A stretch of 64,000 nt of DNA from Hemerocallis citrina (GCA_017893485.1 CM030366.1:53338568-53402567), one strand, 5' to 3'. Positions 41,745-54,788 are shown, numbered from the stretch's first letter. The notes: a model not told the origin generated them from the letters alone. A program made the numbers and translations.

Positions 41745-43634
41745 TCAACAAATATCAATAAAATTACATATTCCTAGTTCTCTTCTTAAAGTAATAAAAG
41801 TATCTTCTTTAAAGGGTTTTGTAAAGATATCAGCTACTTGTTTATCAGTAGAGATAAAGTCTAAAGATATATCTCCTTTTAAAACATGATCACGTAGAAA
41901 ATGATGTCGAATATCAATATGTTTCGTACGTGAATGTTGAACCGGGTTTTTAGATAGATTAATTGCACTGGTATTATCACACAAAATTGAAGGTTTTTCA
42001 AAGGAAATACCATAATCTAATAAGGTTTGTTTCATCCACAAAATTTGTGCACATGCCAAACTTGCAGCGATATATTCAGCTTCTGTAGTAGATAGGGACA
42101 CTGAATTTTGCTTTTTACTACACCAAGAAACTAGTGAATGTCTCAAAAAGTGACATGTCCCACTAGTGCTCTTGCGATCAGTTTTACTACCAGCAAAATC
42201 AGCATCACTATACGACAAGAGTTGGAAATTATCGGTGCGTGGATAAAATAAACCATAATCAGATGTGCGTTTAATATATCTTAAAATTCGTTTCACAGCT
42301 TTTAAATGAGACTCTTTAGGACTAGACTGATATCTAGCACACAAATATACACTGAACATAATATCTGGTCTACTTGCGGTAATATATAAGAGTGAACCAA
42401 TCATACCTCGATAGAGTTTTTGATCAACACTCTTACCTAATATATCTTTGTCAAGGGTATTAGTAGTAGCCATCGGTGTGGATTTACTACTTGTACTATC
42501 CATGTTAAACCGTTTGAGTAATTCCTTTGCATATTTTCCTTGATTAATAAATATGCCATTTGAAGACTGTTTAATTTGTAGTCCAAGAAAATAATTGAGT
42601 TCACCCATGTGACTCATCTCAAACTCGTTTTTCATGGTGTTAGCAAACTCTTGACATAGATTATTATTAGTAGAACCAAAGATTATATCATCAACATATA
42701 TTTGTATGATTAAGATATCATTCTTAATTCTCTTAATAAACAAAGTAGTATCTACTTTACCTATCTCAAATCCTGTTTCTAAAAGAAAAGTTTTCAGACG
42801 ATCATACCAAGCACGTGGTGCTTGTTTAAGACCGTATAAAGGCTTTTTCAATTTATAAACATGATTTGGGAATTGTTCATGTTCAAAACCTGGTGGTTGT
42901 TTAACATAAACATTCTCTTTAATAAACCCATTAAGAAAAGCACTTTTAACATCCATTTGATAAAGTATAAAATTCATAAAACAAGCAAAAGATAATAAGA
43001 TACGAATTGATTCTAATCTAGCAACAGGAGCATATGTTTCATCAAAATCTATGCCTTCTTCTTGATTATATCCTTGAGCAACTAGTCTAGCTTTGTTCCT
43101 TACAACTTGTCCTGATTCATCTAACTTATTTTTAAATACCCATTTGGTACCAATAATAGTATGATCAGGAGGTCGTGGAACTAAATCCAATACATCATTC
43201 CTTATAAATTGGTTTAATACATCTTGCATGGCATTCATCCAAAATTCATTCTCACATGCTTCTTGTATATTTTTCGGTTCAAAATCCGACAAGAATGAGG
43301 TATGAGATATCATATTAATATGTGATCGTGTCTGAATACCATGGGAGATGTCACCAATTATTAGGTCATGTGGATGATCTCTAACTTCAACAAAAGATTT
43401 TGGTAAAGTTGAAGATATCACAATAAGATCAGTCGACTTGACAGGTTCTTCAGTCAACTGCTTTGCTTCAGTCGACTTGCAGTCCTTATCAGTCGACTTA
43501 TCCGCAAGACTAGTTTGTTCTAAAGATGTAATCACTTTATTTAAAGGTGATGAATCAGCTTCATCATCTTTAACTAAATTTGATGAAGGCAGAGATTCAT
43601 CGAATGTAACATGCATTGACTCTTCAATAGTCAT
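41745..43634 (-). CDS. pol: Sirevirus copy A reverse transcriptase and RNase H
   Basis: A 629-residue open frame. It starts in the integrase-RT linker, which includes [13 protein letters not shown], a direct translation of CAGTCGACT repeats. Reverse transcriptase: [48 protein letters not shown] and catalytic YVDD at 42698-42687. RNase [52 protein letters not shown]. Stop at 41745. All catalytic motifs look intact; the frame is separated from integrase by a 74-bp deletion relative to copy B near 43706. Confidence 0.93.
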   Translation of the reverse strand: MTIEESMHVTFDESLPSSNLVKDDEADSSPLNKVITSLEQTSLADKSTDKDCKSTEAKQLTEEPVKSTDLIVISSTLPKSFVEVRDHPHDLIIGDISHGIQTRSHINMISHTSFLSDFEPKNIQEACENEFWMNAMQDVLNQFIRNDVLDLVPRPPDHTIIGTKWVFKNKLDESGQVVRNKARLVAQGYNQEEGIDFDETYAPVARLESIRILLSFACFMNFILYQMDVKSAFLNGFIKENVYVKQPPGFEHEQFPNHVYKLKKPLYGLKQAPRAWYDRLKTFLLETGFEIGKVDTTLFIKRIKNDILIIQIYVDDIIFGSTNNNLCQEFANTMKNEFEMSHMGELNYFLGLQIKQSSNGIFINQGKYAKELLKRFNMDSTSSKSTPMATTNTLDKDILGKSVDQKLYRGMIGSLLYITASRPDIMFSVYLCARYQSSPKESHLKAVKRILRYIKRTSDYGLFYPRTDNFQLLSYSDADFAGSKTDRKSTSGTCHFLRHSLVSWCSKKQNSVSLSTTEAEYIAASLACAQILWMKQTLLDYGISFEKPSILCDNTSAINLSKNPVQHSRTKHIDIRHHFLRDHVLKGDISLDFISTDKQVADIFTKPFKEDTFITLRRELGICNFIDIC

Positions 43635-43698
43635 TGTAGACTTGTTGAAAATTCTATATGCTTTACTCCTATTTGAGTATCCTAAAAAGATACCCTCA

Positions 43699-44742
43699 TT
43701 AGATCACTTTAGGAATTTTGTTAAAAAACAACTCATAACAAGTCTTCTTTAGCTTAGGTCTTATTAGAATCCTATTTAAAACATAACAAGCTGTAGCAAC
43801 GGCTTCAGCCCAAAAATACTTTGGTAAATTGCTTTCAACAAGCATGGTACGTGCGCATTCTTGCAAAGTCCTATTTTTCCTTTCGACCACTCCATTTTGT
43901 GGTGAAGCTCTAGGAAATGCAAATGAATGTGTTATACCATTCTTGTTGCAATATTCTGTAAATGTTTCATTCTCAAATTCTCCACCATGATCACTTCTAA
44001 TAGTGACTATGGTTAGAGATCTTTGGTTTTGAATACGTTTAGAAAAATTTGCAAATTCATCAAAAGCATCATTTTTATGTTTTAAAAAAAATGTCCAAGT
44101 GAATCGTGAAAAATCATCTACTAAAACAAATATATATCTACTTTTATTTAAAGAAGCAACTCTAGTAGGGCCAAATAAATCCATATGAATTAATTCGAGC
44201 GGCCTATTAGTAGAAATTACTTCTTTTGTTTTAAAAGTGGATTTGATTTGTTTTCCTAGTTGACATGCATCACATAACTTATCCCTTTTAAAGGATAGTT
44301 TTGGCAGTCCTTTAACTAGGTTATACTTAGATATCTTCGAGAGATTTTTCATATTCACATGGCCAAAACGTCTATGCCAAAGCCAAGAATCATTATTAGA
44401 AGCTATTAAACAAAAATCATTTGAAAACTCATTTGTGTTCAAACATAATTCATAAATATTGTTTTTGCGAAAACCTTGAAAAATGATATTTTGCATAGTA
44501 GAATCATAAATTAAACAAGCATCTTTTTCAAATACAATTTTATATCCTTTATCACACAATTGACTAATACTTAACAAATTATGTTTTAATCCACTAACTA
44601 ACAACACATTTTCTATAGTGGGGTTAGAATTTTTACCAACCATGCCGATTCCTATGACTTTTCCTTTGTTGTTATCACCAAAGGTAACTGTTCCTCCATC
44701 GATGCTTTGTATGGTGGATAGGAGATTGGCATGACCAGTCAT
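43699..44742 (-). pseudogene. pol: Sirevirus copy A integrase
   Basis: The HHCC finger (WHRRFGHVNMKNL, LCDACQLGKQ) is followed by the DDE core: [49 protein letters not shown]. The frame closes at IPKVI because 74 bp present in copy B (51962-52035) are missing at about 43706, shifting the frame into reverse transcriptase. Confidence 0.9.
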
Positions 44743-45033
44743 ATGTTTTGAACACCCGCTGTCAAGTATCCAGCGATCTTTCTTTGGTACCTATAAAATA
44801 TTCAATGTAAATATGGTACCCTTTTTATTGGGTCCAAAACATATTAGTTTGGGGGAAACCAAACCCATAATGAGTTTGATTTTCCTCCATAAGCAGGAAT
44901 AAAATTAATAGAATTACATACATTTAACATATATGAATTGATATACGCAGTTCTATCATTCAGATTTAAGTTAACTGGAACCCATACAAATTTGTTCTGT
45001 CCAGTCGACTTTATAGTATCCTTCAGTCGACTT
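44743..45033 (-). pseudogene. pol: Sirevirus copy A protease region
   Basis: The active site WILDSGCSKHMTG is read at about 44775-44735 (DSGC at 44763-44752). Upstream to 45033 several stops break the gag-protease join, and CAGTCGACT sites are embedded (45002, 45024). Confidence 0.7.
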
Positions 45034-46532
45034 CTACTGTAAGTCAGTCGACTGGATGATGGTATAGGTCGACTTATATGAGGTTCTGGTCTTGTTGAAT
45101 AAGGACACAGTTCCTCTGGATAGATGACTGGTGGATGGACTCAGTCGACTCACCCGAACGTTAGACTTGCTTTTATCACTAAAATTTATAACCTTAGGCT
45201 TTTCAAAGAATTCATATAGTTTATGTGTAACACTAGAAATAGATTCAGGTTTATTTCTATTAGTGTTTTTAGAAGAAGATTCTTTTACAAGAGAGTTTTT
45301 GAAACCAAGACCATATTTTTGACTAGATTTCACTTGATTATGAAGAACATCATTTAAATTCTCTTTGCCTTTATTGAACTTAGATACGTTCTTGAATATC
45401 TCTTCATAATTCTTTTTTAGAGATTCAAGATCAGTATCTAAACTTGCAATACGAGAATTTAAAGATTTCACTTCCTTATCAAGGTTAAGATTTTCTTGAG
45501 AAAGTGTTTGATTAACTTTCTCTAGATTCTTAACTCTAATCTTTTCCTTTTTCAACTCTTGAAAGATTTCATTAAAAGCATCAAGTAAATCTTCTGAATC
45601 AAAATCATTACTTACTTGATCTTGTGAAGCCATAAAACACATGTTTGCAACTTCATTGGTTTCATCAGTTTCTTCTTCAGAGGAAGAATCACTATCATCC
45701 CAAGTTGCTTGATAAGCCTTTTTGTTCTTGGCAAACTTGTTCTTTGTGTACTTGTCCTTCTTGAAGTTGGAGGTCTTTCCCTTATTCTTTGTATTTTCTA
45801 GGGGACAATCCTTCTTCATGTGACCTGTTTTATTACACCTGAAACAAGTTGGAGGATCATTAGAATCTCTAAATTTAGAATTGAACTTACCTTTCTTTAG
45901 AAATTTTTTAAATCTCCTTGTGAACATGGCTATCTCCTCTTCATCTTCTTCTTCATCTTCTGAATCTGTCATGGCTTTAAAGGCTAATGATTTCTTCTTT
46001 GCCTGTTGTGGTTCTGCATCCTTCTTCCGTTCTTCAATTTGAACCTCGTATGCCATTAGATTTCCCACAAGATTCTCAAGAGAAAGTTGTGATAAATCAT
46101 TTGCTTCTTCTATTGCAGTGGTCTTCTTTTCCCATTCAGGAGTGAGTGCACGAAGGACTTTTCTCTCCATCTCTGCTTGTGTATATATCTTTCCAAGTGC
46201 CACAAGCGAGTTTGTAATGTCAGTAAATCTAGTAATCATCTCGGACACAGTTTCATTTTCCTTCATGCGGAACATTTCAAACCTGTGAACAAGAACATAT
46301 ATTTTAGATTCTTTCACTTTGTTTGTTCCATCATGTCATCATTCCATTGTGCATATGGAATAGTCGGAGCAGTGTATTCCGTTTTCGTCATTTGCCATAT
46401 TTCATAGTTAATGGATTGAAGGTAGATCTTCATTCTGCACTTCCAATAGTTTTAGTTTGTTCCATCGAAGAGAGGTGGCCTTTGTGTAGATTGGCCTTCA
46501 TGGTACTGATTTGCATTCGAAGTAGTTGCCAT
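45034..46532 (-). pseudogene. gag: Sirevirus copy A gag
   Basis: True start is ATG 46532 (MATTSNANQYHEGQ), 14 bases after the primer site. Codon 27 is TAA (46454-46452) where a tyrosine would fit (FDGTN-stop-NYWKCRMKI). A frame change with an apparent internal deletion near 46320 fuses the N-terminal domain to VKESKIYVLVHRFEMFRMKE. From there the frame is open to 45034: an acidic stretch, zinc knuckle CFRCNKTGHMKKDCP and a long coiled coil (VKNLEKVNQTLSQENLNLDK). The acidic/KKSLAFKA context is Sirevirus-like. Confidence 0.82.
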
Positions 46533-46545
46533 AGCCTTTAACCTC

Positions 46546-46557
46546 GCTCTGATACCA
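46546..46557 (-). promoter_or_regulatory. Sirevirus primer binding site
   Basis: TGGTATCAGAGC on the minus strand, two bases after the LTR end CCAACA. Initiator tRNA-Met complement. Confidence 0.9.
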
Positions 46558-46559
46558 AG

Positions 46560-47969
46560 TGTTGGATCCTGTAGGCGAGGCAACAAACACTAGAGGGGGG
46601 GGGGGGGGGGTGGGAGGGGGGGTGAATAGTGTTTATTAAATTAAAATTGCGGAATAAAGAATTTTTCTTCGGCGCAGTCGACTTAGGAGTGCACCAGTTG
46701 ACTGAGTTAACCCAATAAGAGATAATTCAAACAAATCTGTGAAGTCGACTTAAAGCAGAAACATTTGACTGATTTAAACAATAAACTAACAGAGTACAAG
46801 TCTGACTAGTCGACTTATAAAGGAGTCAGTCGACTGTCCAGACAAGTTTCACAGTAATAAAACAAACAGAAAAATGTAAATGCAAGTTCAAGAGATACAA
46901 CCACAGAGTACACACGATGTATCCTGGTTCGGTCCTTCCGACCTACATCCAGTCTCCAAGCAACCCACTTGAGATTTCCACTATTATTGAAAATTTTTTA
47001 CAAGAATACCCTACGGCGTTCAGACAACAACCTTGTCTAACCCATAGTCCTTTCTCTCAACCAGAGAAAGCAACCCACTCTTCCACCGAGAGTGAAACCA
47101 CTGACTCTATACCCTAGAGTCTAACTCTCCAACCGAGAGGAAAAGAAAACAATAAAATGTTTTCAATCAACCTATAGCCTTGTATGTGATTTTTGATGTA
47201 GTACGTGGCTAAAAGAGGTTGACTTCTATATCCAGTCCAGAACGAAATCAGATGTTATACTGGACTGAATGTAGAGAACCAAGACTTTGAGATTTGAAAG
47301 CTTTGTCTCTTGAAGAATGTAACACTTAGAAAATCTCAAAAGAATGCTCGGAAATTGTTAGATCTTTTAACAGTGAATTCTGAACTCTATTTATAGAGTT
47401 AGATTTACTGGACATTGGGAGGCAGTTATTCCAACTATCAACCAACGGATCTAAACAGCTTTGAATTTGAAAAATGATTTTAAAAACAGAAAACGGTCAA
47501 ATGCACTCGAACAGTCGACTGGGTTGCCATAATGAGTCGACTGGTCAGAGTTTGAGTAAGTTTAGTCTGTTTTGTACTGACAGTCGACTGGTATGAGTAT
47601 CGGTCGACTGGTACTCAACAGTTAAACTATTTCAAACTGTTTTGACCTTTTGATGTTTTGAAAAACACACATTTGTAAAAGAGTGAGTGTATGTGTGTGT
47701 GACAAGGCTTTACATCATACTAAGACCCAAATAAAGAAAGATTACATTTGTTTACAAGACATAACAATAAATGACACCTTAAGCATAAGTCTTGGCTTGA
47801 GTCTTGAGTCTTGAGTGAAGCTTTGCCATTGTCTTTATCTGGAGCATTGTGCTTGTTCATTTGTTCAGCTGTATAGTAATGAAACCTTTGTGTATACAAC
47901 CTGCAATTATAAAGTATAGCATAGATACATATTGCAGTGTGTTGTGATCATCAAAATCAAGAATCAACA
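46560..47969 (-). mobile_element. Sirevirus shared middle LTR, 1410 bp
   Basis: It is the 5' LTR of copy A and the 3' LTR of copy B. It is longer than the left LTR mainly because of the G-rich tract at 46595-46622. It differs from the left LTR by about 2 percent by eye. TATA box at 47387-47396. Confidence 0.9.
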
Positions 47970-48429
47970 TTCTCCCCCTTTTTGATGATGACAACACAAT
48001 AGCTGATAATAACATAAATAATACAAGCATAGAAATGATATGCTCCCCCTATTAAAAGCACAACATGCATACATGAAGATATATCATAAAATCTTAAACA
48101 GACTGTGTATCAGTCGACTAATAAAGTGATCAGTCGACTTAACAGAAAAAATGATAAACACAGAAACACAGAAATATCAGTCAACTGATAATGTGATCAG
48201 TCGACTTAACAGCGAAATAAATTACAGCAAACATAGTAAACATAAGATAACCAGTAAACACAATAAACACATAGAGGGTATTTCTCCCCCTTTGTCATCA
48301 ACAAAAAAAATAAGAGAACCAATAATGATAAAGGAAATAACAAAGTCTCTTACAGAAATAAACAAAGTCTTTTGCAAAAACAAAAAAAAAGTAATAAGGA
48401 AAAATACATAAATAAATCTAAAAAAGTCA
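47970..48429 (-). promoter_or_regulatory. Copy B 3' noncoding region with repeated polypurine tracts
   Basis: Same three purine runs as copy A: 47970-47983, about 48042-48051 and about 48284-48293. CAGTCGACTW sites at about 48111, 48130 and 48198. Confidence 0.72.
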
Positions 48430-49495
48430 TCAATCTTCATCTTCGGTGTCTTCATCAACAGCTTGAGACGGTGGGGGAAATTGAGTAGTAAAGAGATGAG
48501 TTAGATTGGTGATTTTAGAGTCAAGAGAGTCAAGACGAGAATCAAGAGTGTCTTGATGATCCATTAGATAGTTAACACATTCATAGAGAGTATGTGGATT
48601 ATCAAAATCAGCACGAGGACGAGAAGAACTGGAAGCAGAAGATCGTCTAGCAGAAGTTGCTAGAGGAACCTTGGGAAGGAGGAGGAGACCTAGGGAAAGT
48701 TCTAGGTGGAGGGTCAAGAAGCTTCATACGGGCTAAACTAGCACGATCGAAGCACTCATAATGTTTAACGACATTGGTCTCCGAGTCGAGATCAATATTA
48801 TAAGCCATAAAGACACGGGTAAGGAGACCACCAAAAGGTAAGAAATGAGTATGAGACTGTTGAAGTTTTGAAAAAATGGCACGACCCCAATTGATATTAA
48901 TTCTTCCAAAAATTGCATAAACTGCTTGTTGCAATTCCATAGAATACTGATCATAACTCCCTTTTTTGGGAAGAATGTTATAAGCTAGTATTCGTGCAAC
49001 TAGTTCTGCCACAGGTGTGATAGATTTACTAGTCATGGGGGGTCCATGATTTGGCAAATATATTTTGGAAAAAATAGAGGAATCATCTTGAATTATTTCT
49101 CCTAAATCAAGTCCCTCGTTATCAATACCCATAATAAGATTAATTCTCTCGGATGTAAGTTTAATCTTTGTATTTTTGACCGAGGAATAAATAATAATTT
49201 CTCCGTCCTCTTTTTGAACAACTTTCATGTTTGTATAAAAGAGATAGATGAGTTGGGGATAGTAATTAGGTTGATTGACCAAAGAAAGAAACTCATATAG
49301 ACTACAGTTTTGAAAAATAGGGACAACATTGAACCTATCTAACTCATTGAAATTAACAAATCGTCCTGGAAAAATCACCATGGTACAAATAAGATACCAT
49401 CGTTCCAAAAGATCAGGACTCCTAAGGTATTGAGAATAATCTTGGGATGAAGAACTAGCATCACCATGAGATCTCTTAGATTTTTTTGGAGCCAT
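48430..49495 (-). pseudogene. Sirevirus ORF downstream of pol, copy B, frameshifted
   Basis: Start MAPKKSKRS at 49495. Nearly identical to copy A until one inserted base near 48671 (CCTTGGG versus CCTGGG) shifts the frame; the coiled-coil and acidic tail continue in the second frame to 48430. Confidence 0.82.
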
Positions 49496-50000
49496 TAAGA
49501 GAAATGCAAGGAACGAGATTTTACCAACAGGGCAGAGGGAAACAAACAGCAAAATGAGAGACGAGAATCAGCAGCTCCAAAAAGATTCGGCAGTCGACTC
49601 TTCGGGATTGATCTTCTTCTTCTCTCCTTAGGGTTTTAGATTTGGGGTAAAAGTAAAAAATGGGAGATGGAGGCAGTGGAGAAGGTTTTTAACAGAAGAC
49701 AGATGGTTGAGATTCAATAGGAAAGAGATCAACGAATCATAGAGAAGTCACGGGTGAGTAAAGAGATAGACATTTGTCTCAAAATCTGTGTGATGATTCG
49801 ACGCTGAAGACAGATTAACTCGCGACAGTCGACTTATAGTATAGAACAGTCGACTTAGTCGAGTAGAAAATAAGTTTTTATATCAACTGATCAGTCGACT
49901 TGGAAAAAATTCAGTCGACTGGTCAAAAAAGAAAATAAGTATACAGAAAATACGAGACAGTCGACTTAATGAAAACACAGTCGACTTGACAGAAATATTT
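49496..50000 (-). other. Spacer of copy B with CAGTCGACTT repeats
   Basis: Equivalent of 41240-41744 in copy A, with the same motif spacing (for example 49826, 49847, 49893, 49912, 49958, 49978). Confidence 0.65.
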
Positions 50001-52220
50001 TCAACAAATATCAATAAAATTACATATTCCTAGTTCTCTTCTTAAAGTAATAAAAGTATCTTCTTTAAAGGGTTTTGTAAAGATATCAGCTACTTGTTTA
50101 TCAGTAGAGATAAAGTCTAAAGATATATCTCCTTTTAAAACATGATCAAGTAGAAAATGATGTCGAATATCAATATGTTTCGTACGTGAATGTTGAACCG
50201 GGTTTTTAGATAGATTAATTGCACTGGTATTATCACACAAAATTGAAGGTTTTTCAAGGGAAATACCATAATCTAATAAGGTTTGTTTCATCCACAAAAT
50301 TTGTGCACATGCCAAACTTGCAGCGATATATTCAGCTTCTGTAGTAGATAGGGACACTGAATTTTGCTTTTTACTGCACCAAGAAACTAGTGAATGTCCC
50401 AAAAAGTGACATGTTCCACTAGTGCTCTTGCGATCAGTTTTACTACCAGCAAAATCAGCATCACTATACGACAAGAGTTGGAAATTATCGGTGCGTGGAT
50501 AAAATAAACCATAATCAGATGTGCCTTTAATATATCTTAAAATTTGTTTCACAGCTTTTAAATGAGACTCTTTAGGACTAGACTGATATCTAGCATACAA
50601 ATATACACTGAACATAATATCTGGTCTACTTGCGGTAATATATAAGAGTGAACCAATCATACCTCGATAGTGTTTTTGATCAACACTCTTACCTAATATA
50701 TCTTTGTCAAGGGTAGTAGTAGTAGCCATAGGTGTGGATTTACTACTTGTGCTATCCATGTTAAACCGTTTGAGTAATTCCTTTGCATATTTTCCTTGAT
50801 TAATAAATATGCCATTTGAAGACTGTTTAATTTGTAGTCCAAGGAAATAATTAAGTTCACCCATGTGACTCATCTCAAACTCATTTTTCATGGTGTTAGC
50901 AAACTCTTGACCTAGATTATTATTAGTAGAACCAAAGATTATATCATCAACATATATTTGTATGATTAAGATATCATTCTTAATTCTCTTAATAAACAAA
51001 GTAGTATCTACTTTACCTATCTCAAATCTGTTTCTAAAAGAAAAGTTTTCAGACGATCATACCAAGCACGTGGTGCTTGTTTAAGACCTGTATAAAGGCT
51101 TTTTCAATTTATAAACATGATTTGGGAATTGTTCATGTTCAAAACCTGGTGGTTGTTTAACATAAACATTCTCTTTAATAAACCCATTAAGAAAAGCACT
51201 TTTAACATCCATTTGATAAAGTATAAAATTCATAAAACAAGCAAACGATAATAAGATACGAATTGATTCTAATCTAGCAACAGGAGCATATGTTTCATTA
51301 AAATCTATGCCTTCTTCTTGATTATATCCTTGAGCAACTAGTCTAGCTTTGTTCCTTACAACTTGTCCTGATTCATCTAACTTATTTTTAAATACCCATT
51401 TGGTACCAATAATAGTATGATCAGGAGGTCGTGGAACTAAATCCAATACATCATTCCTTATAAATTGGTTTAATACATCTTGCATGGCATTCATCCAAAA
51501 TTCATTCTCACATGCTTCTTGTATATTTTTCGGTTCAAAATCCGACAAGAATGCTGTATGAGATATCATATTAATATGTGATCGTGTCTGAATACCATGG
51601 GAGATGTCACCAATTATTAAGTCATGTGGATGATCTCTAACTTCAACAAAAGATTTTGGTAAAGTTGAAGATATCACAATAGGATCAATCGACTTGACAG
51701 GTTCTTCAGTCGACTGCTTTGCTTCAGTCGACTTGCAGTCCTTATCAGTCGACTTATCCGCAAGACTAGTTTGTTCTAAAGATGTAATCACTTTATTTAA
51801 AGGTGATGAATCAGCTTCATCATCTTTAACTAAATTTGATGAAGGCAGAGATTCATCGAATGTAACATGCATTGACTCTTCAATAGTCATTGTAGACTTG
51901 TTGAAAATTCTATATGCTTTACTCCTATTTGAGTATCCTAAAAAGATACCCTCATTAGATCTAGGATCAAATTTATCTAGATTATCTTTAGTGTTCAGAA
52001 TAAAACACTTACAACCAAATGTCTTAAAATAAGAGACTTTAGGAATTTTGTTAAAAAACAACTCATAACAAGTCTTCTTTAGCTTAGGTCTTATTAGAAT
52101 CCTATTTAAAACATAACAAGCTGTAGCAACGGCTTCAGCCCAAAAATACTTTGGTAAATTGCTTTCAACAAGCATGGTACGTGCGCATTCTTGCAAAGTC
52201 CTATTTTTCCTTTCGACCAC
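50001..52220 (-). pseudogene. pol: Sirevirus copy B integrase end, reverse transcriptase, RNase H
   Basis: Frame 52220-51081 starts at integrase [11 protein letters not shown], passes the intact linker missing in copy A ([17 protein letters not shown]) and the [14 protein letters not shown] repeat, and ends after KKPLY because of one extra base near 51089. Frame 50999-50001 resumes with YVDDIIFGS and complete RNase H. A single missing base near 51028 adds to the break. Confidence 0.9.
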
Positions 52221-52636
52221 TCCATTTTGTGGTGAAGCTCTAGGAAATGCAAATGAATGTGTTATACCATTCTTGTTGCAATATTCTGTAAATGTTTCAT
52301 TCTCAAATTCTCCACCATGATCACTTCTAATAGTGACTATGGTTAGAGATCTTTGGTTTTGAATACGTTTAGAAAAATTTGCAAATTCATCAAAAGCATC
52401 ATTTTTATGTTTTAAAAAAAATGTCCAAGTGAATCGTGAAAAATCATCTACTAAAACAAATATATATCTACTTTTATTTAAGAAGCAACTCTAGTAGGGC
52501 CAAATAAATCCATATGAATTAATTCGAGCGACCTATTAGTAGAAATTACTTCTTTTGTTTTAAAAGTGGATTTGATTTGTTTTCCTAGTTGACATGCATC
52601 ACATAACTTATCCCTTTTAAAGGATAGTTTTGGCAG
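52221..52636 (-). pseudogene. pol: Sirevirus copy B integrase core, cut at 52636
   Basis: DNA closely matches copy A 43893-44309. One A is lost near 52480 and the element ends abruptly inside the zinc-finger region at TTTTGGCAG; everything 5' of it (gag, protease, primer site, right LTR) is absent. Confidence 0.88.
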
Positions 52637-54345
52637 CCCGTGCACAAGAAGCACGCAGGCTGAAGGTTGAGAGGTTATTTTGAGGACTTAGATGTTTGAA
52701 TTTAAGTTCATGATCAACTAGGAAAGTTGCAGCCTAGGATCTTACCTTTCCAGATTGCGCTCGTACACTCCAATCGGAGTTGTATCGAAAGAGTTATGAC
52801 CATTTTAAGATTCAGGCAGAAACCCCGTAGGTTGCTTAGTCTTGGTTTTGACTAAGTATTGTGAGGACATTGTTCCGTGTGAACTATCAGAGTTGATGAC
52901 TCTTGTCTAGGGAAGGTTGATATCTGTTATTGGGGTTGTTGACTCCCAGAGTGGGATGTGTGACTCGAGTTAGTCACTAGGGTAAGGGATACCCTGTACC
53001 TATCAACCCTATATTATAAGCTTCTGCCGAGCGTAGGACGTCTGGGCGTGCCAGTGAGATAAGTTCACAAGGGCGAACATACATTCACAGCCGGGGTAGT
53101 GGTGAGTTATGGCCATAATGCTGGACAATTCCAAGCCGAGAAAGTGGCGAACCGGACCGGTATCGCCAGGGCCAGAGGTTGATAGGCAAGCGTGGAAGCA
53201 GTTTTATCTTTACCCGAAGTAATTAGAGTAAGGCAGGGGTTAGAATGACATATTAAGGAGTTGGAAAATTGCATTAGTCCTAATAAACCATAGTCGGTGT
53301 TGTACCTTCTAGTCGTAGAGGTACGTTTTCGGCACTCATGGATTGAATCCTCGGCTCGTATCTTGATCTGTTAATTCCCAAAGCTTTGCCAAAGTAAGGT
53401 ACAGGAGGTCCGGAGGATTTGACCTCCCGGGGTGCTCATGTCCCTATGCACGGGGGTTTTTGTGTTTTGGTATATATAAGTTCATGACTCGATTTGGGAT
53501 GAACACGCATGCATAAGTCCATAGGGGACGTTGGGAATCAATTGGTCGAGGGACCGGATTCAATGCAGCTTTCTGAGGAGGTCCGTACGCGGGTACCAAC
53601 TGGCGGTGACTACTTGGGCACTGCAGGGGCGGAACTGTACCGACCCACTACAATCTCCTTGGGCGACGGACAATCTATTGGGAAGTGGAGTGAGTACAAG
53701 AGTAAGGTGCATGACGAGGTGCATGAAACATGATACTTGATACAAGATTACACGACACTTGACACTTGATGCATGTTTATAAGATACTTGTTTACCTGAC
53801 ACTTTTACCATGCTAGTTTGTCTAGGTTGACATCATACCTATACCATGTGCTAGTTAGTTTACCCCATTCCATGTGCTTGTATCATACTCTATTTGTGAC
53901 CCGCGACTTGCAATTGACGGATACTTGTGTTTTCTCTTTACCCCTTTTTCTGTAAATCTACTATTGCAGATTTTGGAGGACAGGTTCCTGAAGGTATTGA
54001 CAAGATGATGGGCTAGAGGCTGGAATTTTGTTTTTATCATTTCTTGTAGTTGCTTGAACAAAATTTGTAATCATGTACTTGTATTTATTCCTGTATTTGG
54101 GCGATGTGAACCAGAATTATTTGTGTATTTCAAATCATGATTATTTGAGATTAATACATTTTATTTCAAGTATTCTTGTTGTTATTTGGTTCATATGTGC
54201 ATGTGGTTGATTTTTCTGGCTTCCGACTCTGATTATACTGTGATATGTTATAAAGATTCATGAACAGCTTATGGATGATGAAAATCATTCGCTGGGCCAA
54301 TGTTACGTGCTCGTATTCCGTAATTTTGGGAAGCGGGGCGTGACA
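52637..54345 (+). mobile_element. LTR L5 tail, ending GCGGGGCGTGACA
   Basis: The end matches, in opposite orientation, the start of the E2 solo LTR at 8823 (GTGCTCGTATTCCGTA, GCGGGGCGTGACA). It contains CACTTGACACTTG-type words as in E2. The 5 bases after it (CCGCC) do not match those before 38064 (ACTGT), so a simple single insertion is not supported. Open frames around 53500-53800 have no recognisable domain. Confidence 0.55.
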
Positions 54346-54751
54346 CCGCCCGTTTCCCTTACCAGGAGAGACAGTGCCGCACGTGTCCTTTGACAGATGA
54401 GTACAACCACCCGACTATAGCTCGACCTAACCCTAGAACACTACCATGCCCAAGGGTACCAATGTTAACCAAACTATGGCCAGACTAAGCAGAAAATTGA
54501 CCACCGTCAATCGCCGCCCCGCCTTCCACACTTGGAGTTGATTATGACCTCGGCCCGACCCAAACATGTTGCTTCCGCTAATCATTATGCTCCACGATCT
54601 CTTGAACAAGTGGTAGCACCAATAACAACGGACATCCCTCCATGTACGGTGAGCACGCCAGCGCACCAGTCGTCTCCTCCAACACATTCAAGGCGACGCG
54701 GGCTACTAACTACAAAAAAGATTGAGTAGTAACGATAGGCCCCCTCTCCCC

Positions 54752-54788
<37 letters not shown>

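Larger units (their letters stand above)
38341..52636 (-). mobile_element. Sirevirus (Ty1/Copia) tandem: LTR-internal-LTR-internal, last copy broken
   Basis: LTRs at 38341-39735 and 46560-47969 share TGTTGATTC...GGATCCAACA ends. Internal copy A (39736-46559) runs from polypurine tract to primer site on the minus strand; internal copy B (47970-52636) repeats the same order but is cut inside integrase at 52636. The middle LTR serves both copies. Gag and pol sequence, repeated polypurine tracts and an ORF after pol fit Sireviruses. Confidence 0.85.

Noticed and set aside
53509..53811. Small open frames in the L5 tail
   Set aside because: Two overlapping plus-strand frames and one antisense frame of similar size, no domain, within an LTR.
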